64,000 bases of DNA, taken from NCBI GenBank assembly GCA_049699975.1, contig JBNAWB010000001.1:1-64000 (forward strand), in the 5' to 3' direction. The position numbers were made by a program, and so were the translations under genes. This stretch comes from CAZAGD01 sp049699975. Lineage in GTDB: Bacteria > Desulfobacterota > SM23-61. A model generated the notes under the pieces. The model was given only the letters and a program-made list of their open reading frames with translations. It did not search any database and was not told where the DNA came from. Below are positions 58,885 through 64,000 of the stretch, piece after piece. Positions within the stretch are counted from its first letter, which is position 1. Each line of letters starts with the position of its first letter.

Positions 58885-59604
58885 ATGGGCATTTTGGCAA
58901 ATGTTACAGCGGCCATATTGGCTGGTGCTTGGGATCCTTCCTTCCGTCGCTTCTTTCCTGATCAGCCTAAAGTTTTAACAGAAATTGGAGGTAGGCCTTT
59001 TCTTTCTTATATATTGGACCATTTACAATTATTTGGATTGAAAGAGATAGTCCTGTGTACTGGCTACCGCGGCGAGAAGATAGAAGAAGTATTTGGCAGT
59101 AGTTATAAAAGTATGCGCCTTTGGTACTCAAAAGAATTTTCTCCTCGCGGCACAGGAGGAGCGCTGAGGCTTGCCCTACCCTTCTTTAGATCAGCGCAAA
59201 TTTTAGTTTTAAATGGTGATTCCTTTTGCGAGGCCAACTTGGAATCTTTTTGGCGCAGCCACATGGCCTGGGGCGCTGATGTGAGTATTGTATTAACCAT
59301 GGCTCCGGAAAAATCAGGCTATGGGGTTGTAATAACGGATGAAGACGGTTTTGTTTATAAATTTTCCGATAAGAAATTATTAGGTTCTTATGGCTGGGTA
59401 AATGCAGGCATTTACTTAATCAAACGTAATTTAATTAGAAGTATTGCCCCTGGAAGACCAGTTTCCTTGGAAAGAGAAATGTTTCCTTCCTGGAGAGGAC
59501 AAAAAATTTTCGGCCACCGCTTAGCCAGTAAATTTTTTGAAATAAAAACTCCAGAAAACTATGGGCAAACTGATCTTATCTTTGCTTTTAGCAAGTCTCT
59601 ATAA
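58885..59604 (+). CDS. sugar-phosphate nucleotidyltransferase-like protein with degenerate signature
   Basis: A 239-residue protein of the NTP-transferase fold, resembling heptose-1-phosphate or mannose-1-phosphate guanylyltransferases. The PKVLTEIGGRPFLSYILDHL segment, VLCTGYRGEKIEEVFG, FSPRGTGGALRLALPFF and LVLNGDSFCEANL (metal Asp) are intact. The N-terminal nucleotide loop, normally AGGxGTRL, reads LAGAWDPSFRRFFPDQPKVL, so Gly-Thr-Arg is lost. It may have altered nucleotide use or be inactive. It is the first gene behind a sigma-54 promoter, next to flagellar genes, so a role in flagellin or surface glycosylation is inferred. Confidence 0.78.
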   Translation: MGILANVTAAILAGAWDPSFRRFFPDQPKVLTEIGGRPFLSYILDHLQLFGLKEIVLCTGYRGEKIEEVFGSSYKSMRLWYSKEFSPRGTGGALRLALPFFRSAQILVLNGDSFCEANLESFWRSHMAWGADVSIVLTMAPEKSGYGVVITDEDGFVYKFSDKKLLGSYGWVNAGIYLIKRNLIRSIAPGRPVSLEREMFPSWRGQKIFGHRLASKFFEIKTPENYGQTDLIFAFSKSL

Positions 59605-59680
59605 ATATGCTCTAATCAAAATTAAATTTTTTCCAAATTACAGCGCGAAAAAATATTTAAAAGATAAAAGGAATAAATAT

Positions 59681-60217
59681 ATGGATGTATTACAAAATAA
59701 AGAAGAATTGGAAAAATGGTATGAAAATCCGGATCCTTGGGGGTATGAAAAAAATCCTGAAGATCTTAACAGAAAAGCCATACTGCTTTCAGCAATTCCC
59801 AAAAAGCCCTATAAAAAAGTTTTAGATATAGGGTGCGGAAATGGCTTTATTACTAATTCTCTTCCTGGAGAAAAAATTATCGGCATAGATATTTCTTCTC
59901 GGGCAATCGAGTATGCGAAGAGAACTTGTCCCCCTCATATTGAATTTTTTCCCTATTCAATTTTTGACCTTCCTTTTTTAGGTTGGGGAAAAGATTTTGA
60001 TCTTATAGTCATAACTGGAGTCCTATATCCCCAGTATATAGGTAATAGTGAAAAGTTAATTTATACAATCATTGATGATCTTTTGATTTGTAGGGGGATA
60101 TTAGTTTGTTGCCATATTGAAGAATGGTATTCAGCTCGATTCCCTTATATTACTTTGCATAGAGAATATTATTCTTATCGAGAGTATGTTCATATTCTGG
60201 AGGTATATTTAAAATGA
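59681..60217 (+). CDS. class I SAM-dependent methyltransferase (NodS-like)
   Basis: A 178-residue methyltransferase. The N terminus ELEKWYENPDPWGYEKNPED is typical of NodS-like enzymes. The SAM site is KVLDIGCGNGFITN, followed by EKIIGIDISSRAIEYAKR and DLIVITGVLYP. NodS-type enzymes methylate amino sugars or related substrates, which fits a glycan locus. The ATG at 59681 follows AAAAGGAA; the frame is open upstream but overlaps the previous gene. The stop overlaps the next start (ATGA), so translation is coupled. Confidence 0.85.
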   Translation: MDVLQNKEELEKWYENPDPWGYEKNPEDLNRKAILLSAIPKKPYKKVLDIGCGNGFITNSLPGEKIIGIDISSRAIEYAKRTCPPHIEFFPYSIFDLPFLGWGKDFDLIVITGVLYPQYIGNSEKLIYTIIDDLLICRGILVCCHIEEWYSARFPYITLHREYYSYREYVHILEVYLK

Positions 60218-63200
60218 TCCTTTTGTACCACAAAGTTTACCCAGAGTCACCATCTATATGGTGGGTAACTCCCAATGAGTTCTGGAGACAAATGGAAGAA
60301 TTAAGGCGTTGTCAAGTTGTTTATTTAGACGAATATGACCCAAATAATCCAGATCAAGTAGTTATAACTTTTGATGGCATATACGAAAATGTATTTACCC
60401 ATGCCTTTCCTATCTTGAAAAAGTTTGGATACCCTTTTGAACTTTTTATTATTGGAAACTTCATTGGCAAAAATAATAGCTTTGATCAAGGAGAGCCTCT
60501 AATTAATTTTGCTGGCTCCGCTCAGCTAAGAAGTATGGTTCAGCATGGTGGACGATTACAATGGCACTCTTGGTCTCATCCAGATTTAAGTAAAATCAAC
60601 AAAAAAGAAGAAATAGAGTCTGAGATTTTTATTCCTGCCCATATAAGAGATTTAGATCCAAAGGGATTTGCTTGGTTTGCTTATCCTCATGGACGTGTGC
60701 CATCTTTTGGGCAGCAGATCATAAAAGATTTTTTCAAAGGAGCTGTTTTATGTGATCAAGGAAAAGATTACGATCTCTATAATCTTAAAAGGATAACAGT
60801 TACTAATAAAACAAGTTTTGCTAAATCGACTGTATCTTTAATTATAGCCAATTACAATTACGGACGTTTTGCAGCAGAGGCTATCGAATCAGCTATTCAC
60901 CAAACTGTTCAACCGGATGAAATTCTTTTTATCGATGATTGTTCAGAAGACAATTCTATGGAGGTAGCGAACCGTTACAAAGAAAAAATAAGAATTGTTA
61001 GAAATGAGAGAAATTTAGGTATAGTTGATAATTTTAACAAAGCAGTTTCTTTAACTTCGGGGAAATATATATGCTTTTTAGGGGCTGATAATCGCTTGCG
61101 AAGCGACTATATAGAAAAATGCAAATTAGCTCTGGACTTGCATCCACAGGCCGCGATCGCTTATACAAATATTATTATTTTCGGCCCCCGAGCAGAAATT
61201 CTTGCACATAAAGTCCATGCCTCCCCTATAGAAGAATGCAAGGAAATTTTTTTATGGCGATTTCCTGAGTTTACTGACGAAACAAAGCAACTCCTCAGAT
61301 CAAGGAATTTTATCCATGGCTCGTCCATGTATAGGCGAGAAGCCTTCGAAGAGGTGGGTGGCTACAAAAAATCTAATGGCCCCGAGGATCATCATCTATT
61401 TATACGCATTATAGATAAAGGATGGAAAGCTGTTCTATGCCCCGAATTCTTACTTGAATATCGGCAACATTCCAATGATCAAGCAAACACATATCTTAAT
61501 ATGGGTATAGAATTAGCTTTCCTTCGACGACAATACAATTTGTTAATTCAGCAATTGGAAGCTTTAATGAAAAAAGAAAAAATAATTCAACAAACCCTTC
61601 ATCAAGTATCTACTCATGCCCAACAAGAGAAGGTAGAAGAGGCAATTGAAATAATCCTCGAAACTTTAAGGAAATTTCCCGAGCATGGGAAACTGATCTT
61701 ACAATATGCTCTACTTCTTAAGCTAAAAGGATCTGCTGATCAAGCCAAAAAGTACTTTGAGTATGCTCTTCTTTATAATCCTAATTTTAGAGAATTAGAG
61801 AAATATTATAATGATAAAAATATTCGCCCCCCAAAAGGCGTTGGCAATAGTGAGGGAGTTATATTGGGCCAAAATACTACCCCAAAAGTAGATCAAGTGA
61901 TAGATCCAACTCCTGAAGGAGCCAATGCAGACTTAGAGGCAATTATGAAACGGAAGCAAACTCAAGTAAATAGTAATGAAAATTCAAAAAATGATACAAA
62001 TTTATCCACAAAAAAAGAAAATCAAAATGGGGTTAGAGTTTCTATAATAATTCCTGTTCATAATCAATTGGAATTTACGCGAAATTGTTTAAAAGGTATT
62101 TTTGAGCATACAAATGAAAGCTATGAGCTGATAATAGTAGATAATGCTTCATACGATGGAACAAGAGAATTTATTTTGGGGCTAAAGGAGTACCCGATAA
62201 GGCCTTTATTTTTGTCAAGCAACATTGGTTTTGGAAGGGCTTGTAATTTAGGCGCTAAAATTGCAAAAGGTAAATATCTTGTTTTTTTAAACAATGATAC
62301 AGAAGTAACCCATGAATGGCTTAAACCATTAGTTCAGTTTATGGAAAATAATTCTGATTGTGGTGCGGTAGGATCAAAACTTGTTTATCCTGATGGAAGA
62401 CTTCAGGAGGCTGGAGGAATTATTTTTGCAGATGGCCAGGGTTGGAATTATGGTCGGGGAATGGATCCATCTGACCCTCGTTTTAATTTTGTCAGAGAAG
62501 TTGATTACTGTTCAGGGGCGGCGCTAATGATTCGAAAAAATGTATGGGATGAAATAGGAGGTTTTGATTTGCGCTACGCCCCAGCCTATTATGAAGATAC
62601 AGACTTGTGCTTCGAGATCAGGAAGCGTGGCTACAAAGTATATTATCACCCCAGAAGCGTTGTCCTTCATCATGAAGGAAAAACAGCAGGTACAGATCTT
62701 CAGTCGGGATATAAAAAATATCAGGAAATAAACCGCTTTAAATTTATCGGAAAATGGAGAGCGGAACTAAAAAAACAATTTCCTAATGATCCTAGAAATG
62801 TATTTAAAGCCTCTGATAGACGGGCCATGAAGAACATTTTGGTGATAGATGCTTTTCTTCCTTTTTATGATAGAGCTTCTGGTTCTCTCCGTTTATTTCA
62901 AATTCTAAAAATGTTGAAGAAATTAAAATTCCATATAACTTTTCTGGCTAGGGACGGCTCTTTGGAAAGTCAATATCGCCCAGTTTTAGAAGAGATGGGG
63001 ATAGAAGTTTATGCTGGGGATTATGAAGCTATGAAGGCTGCAGGATATAAAGATAACCCATGGCATTCTATTTCTTACGACTCTCTTTTTAAATATCGAT
63101 CATATGATTTTGCGTTAATTGAATTTTGGGAAGTGGCAAATTATTACAGTCCCATTATAAGAAAATTTTCTCCCCAAACAAAGATAATTATTGATACAGT

Positions 63201-64000
63201 GGATATTCATTTTGTTAGAGAAATGCGCGAGGCTGAACTAAAGCAAAATCCTGAACTTAAAAGGAGAGCATTATTAAATAAAGAGAGAGAAATAGCTGTT
63301 TATAATAAGGCTGATAGAATTTGGGTGGTAACAGAGAACGATAAAAAGGCTATAGCAAATCTCGTAAATAATATACCAATTGATGTCGTGCCCAATATTC
63401 ACGAAAGAAATGATTTTATAAAAAAATATGAAGAAAGTTCAGATCTTCTTTTTGTGGGCAACTTTAACCATCCACCTAATAGAGATGCAATTCATTTCTT
63501 TTGTCGAGAAATTTTTCCTCTTATTAAAAAGAAATTATCGGGAGTGAAATTTTATATCGTGGGCAATAATCCTCCAGAAGATATTAAAATGTTGGCTTGC
63601 TCGGAGATAATTGTGACAGGTTATGTCCCAGATCTGAGTCCTTATCTTAAAAATGCCAGAATCACTGTAAGTCCTTTGAGGTATGGAGCAGGAATGAAGG
63701 GAAAGATTGGAGAGGCTCTTTCCTGGGGATTACCTGTTGTTACTACTTCTGTCGGGGCAGAAGGGATGGAATTGATAGACGGAGAAGATGCCTTGATTGC
63801 AGATTCTCCTGAGGAATTTGCCGAGAAAGTAGTTCAGCTTTATCATGATCCTATTCTCTGGAAAAATTTGTCCGATAAGGGAAAGAAAAAGGTCGAAATT
63901 AATTGGGCTCCAGAAGTTATAAATAAAAAATTAGCAGAAATCTTTGGATCGGAAAAATTGCAAGTGGAAGAAAGGCTTATTTCAATAATAATACCTATGC
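60214..64000 (+). CDS. giant multimodular glycosyltransferase (partial, runs off right edge)
   Basis: One uninterrupted frame of at least 1262 codons, starting at the ATG at 60214 with GGAGGT upstream and a 4-base overlap with the methyltransferase gene. Modules: residues 1-200, NodB-like deacetylase domain (VVITFDGIYENVF, WHSWSHPDLSKI, FAYPHGRVP); 205-420, GT2 transferase (VSLIIANYNYGRF, FLGADNRL); 430-560, helical, TPR-like (EHGKLILQYALLLKLKGSAD); 608-850, second GT2 (VSIIIPVHNQLEFTR, FLNNDTEVTHEWL, APAYYEDTDLCF); 872-1235, GT4 transferase (FVGNFNHPPNRDAIHFF, SPLRYGAGMKGKIGEALSWG); from 1254, the start of a probable third GT2 (ISIIIPM). Such a chain could add several sugars in order. The sequence is more AT-rich than the flagellar genes, suggesting transfer. 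Confidence 0.9.
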   Translation, partial: MILLYHKVYPESPSIWWVTPNEFWRQMEELRRCQVVYLDEYDPNNPDQVVITFDGIYENVFTHAFPILKKFGYPFELFIIGNFIGKNNSFDQGEPLINFAGSAQLRSMVQHGGRLQWHSWSHPDLSKINKKEEIESEIFIPAHIRDLDPKGFAWFAYPHGRVPSFGQQIIKDFFKGAVLCDQGKDYDLYNLKRITVTNKTSFAKSTVSLIIANYNYGRFAAEAIESAIHQTVQPDEILFIDDCSEDNSMEVANRYKEKIRIVRNERNLGIVDNFNKAVSLTSGKYICFLGADNRLRSDYIEKCKLALDLHPQAAIAYTNIIIFGPRAEILAHKVHASPIEECKEIFLWRFPEFTDETKQLLRSRNFIHGSSMYRREAFEEVGGYKKSNGPEDHHLFIRIIDKGWKAVLCPEFLLEYRQHSNDQANTYLNMGIELAFLRRQYNLLIQQLEALMKKEKIIQQTLHQVSTHAQQEKVEEAIEIILETLRKFPEHGKLILQYALLLKLKGSADQAKKYFEYALLYNPNFRELEKYYNDKNIRPPKGVGNSEGVILGQNTTPKVDQVIDPTPEGANADLEAIMKRKQTQVNSNENSKNDTNLSTKKENQNGVRVSIIIPVHNQLEFTRNCLKGIFEHTNESYELIIVDNASYDGTREFILGLKEYPIRPLFLSSNIGFGRACNLGAKIAKGKYLVFLNNDTEVTHEWLKPLVQFMENNSDCGAVGSKLVYPDGRLQEAGGIIFADGQGWNYGRGMDPSDPRFNFVREVDYCSGAALMIRKNVWDEIGGFDLRYAPAYYEDTDLCFEIRKRGYKVYYHPRSVVLHHEGKTAGTDLQSGYKKYQEINRFKFIGKWRAELKKQFPNDPRNVFKASDRRAMKNILVIDAFLPFYDRASGSLRLFQILKMLKKLKFHITFLARDGSLESQYRPVLEEMGIEVYAGDYEAMKAAGYKDNPWHSISYDSLFKYRSYDFALIEFWEVANYYSPIIRKFSPQTKIIIDTVDIHFVREMREAELKQNPELKRRALLNKEREIAVYNKADRIWVVTENDKKAIANLVNNIPIDVVPNIHERNDFIKKYEESSDLLFVGNFNHPPNRDAIHFFCREIFPLIKKKLSGVKFYIVGNNPPEDIKMLACSEIIVTGYVPDLSPYLKNARITVSPLRYGAGMKGKIGEALSWGLPVVTTSVGAEGMELIDGEDALIADSPEEFAEKVVQLYHDPILWKNLSDKGKKKVEINWAPEVINKKLAEIFGSEKLQVEERLISIIIPM

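Noticed and set aside
1..64000. CRISPR array, tRNA, rRNA, insertion sequence or prophage genes
   Set aside because: No regularly spaced repeats, cloverleaf-like genes, transposases or phage genes were seen by eye on either strand.

Overview
The window looks like a chromosomal segment of an uncultured anaerobic bacterium of the Desulfobacterota (deltaproteobacterial) type. This is an inference from gene content: a sigma-54/sigma-28 flagellar regulon with FlhF/FlhG and a DUF2802-like protein, several TRAP transporters, and CoA-based acid catabolism. The sequence itself does not name a species. Base composition is moderately AT-rich throughout and becomes more AT-rich after about 59.6 kb.

Region 1 (1-6.25 kb) holds unrelated small operons on the + strand: a secreted alkaline phosphatase, a DUF3568-like lipoprotein, a ferredoxin-nitroreductase fusion, a macro-domain protein, a MoaD/ThiS-like protein, a PhzF-family protein, and an overlapping queF-yhhQ pair for queuosine precursor synthesis and uptake. 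A small minus-strand RodZ-like HTH gene follows at 6.3-6.6 kb.

Region 2 (6.95-25.06 kb) is a GntR/FCD regulator followed by a long collinear catabolic block. The order is aconitase X (large and small subunits), acyl-CoA synthetase, a TAXI-type TRAP receptor broken by an in-frame amber codon, a fused TRAP permease, an HMG-CoA-lyase-like enzyme lacking the catalytic Cys, two MaoC half-hydratases, a family-I CoA-transferase lacking the usual Glu motif, a methylmalonyl-CoA-mutase-type large subunit, an acyl-CoA dehydrogenase, and a second complete TRAP system with two tandem DctP receptors. The set mutase + dehydrogenase + hydratase + lyase parallels the ethylmalonyl-CoA pathway in logic. I propose import, CoA activation, isomerisation and cleavage of a branched di- or tricarboxylic acid; the substrate is unknown.

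Region 3 (25.1-58.6 kb) is an almost complete flagellar locus: fliL (first copy), an unknown gene, a receiver-less sigma-54 activator, flgBC-fliEFGHIJ, fliK-flgDE, fliL-fliMNOPQR-flhBAFG-fliA-cheY, two accessory genes, flgFGAHIJN-flgKL, csrA, fliW, and flgM on the opposite strand. No flagellin, fliD, fliS or motAB is present. Six GG-N10-GC sigma-54 promoters and two sigma-28 promoters with perfect 11-bp spacing are readable, and two FleQ-box-like palindromes lie about 100-113 bp upstream of two of the sigma-54 promoters.

Region 4 (58.8-64 kb) starts from a sigma-54 promoter and carries a sugar-nucleotidyltransferase-like gene, a methyltransferase and a giant multimodular glycosyltransferase (at least 1262 codons, open at the right edge). 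Its position and promoter class suggest flagellin or surface glycosylation. Dispersed palindromic repeats occur in several intergenic regions, and one lies inside the 3' end of flgJ. No tRNA, rRNA, CRISPR array, insertion sequence or prophage was seen.
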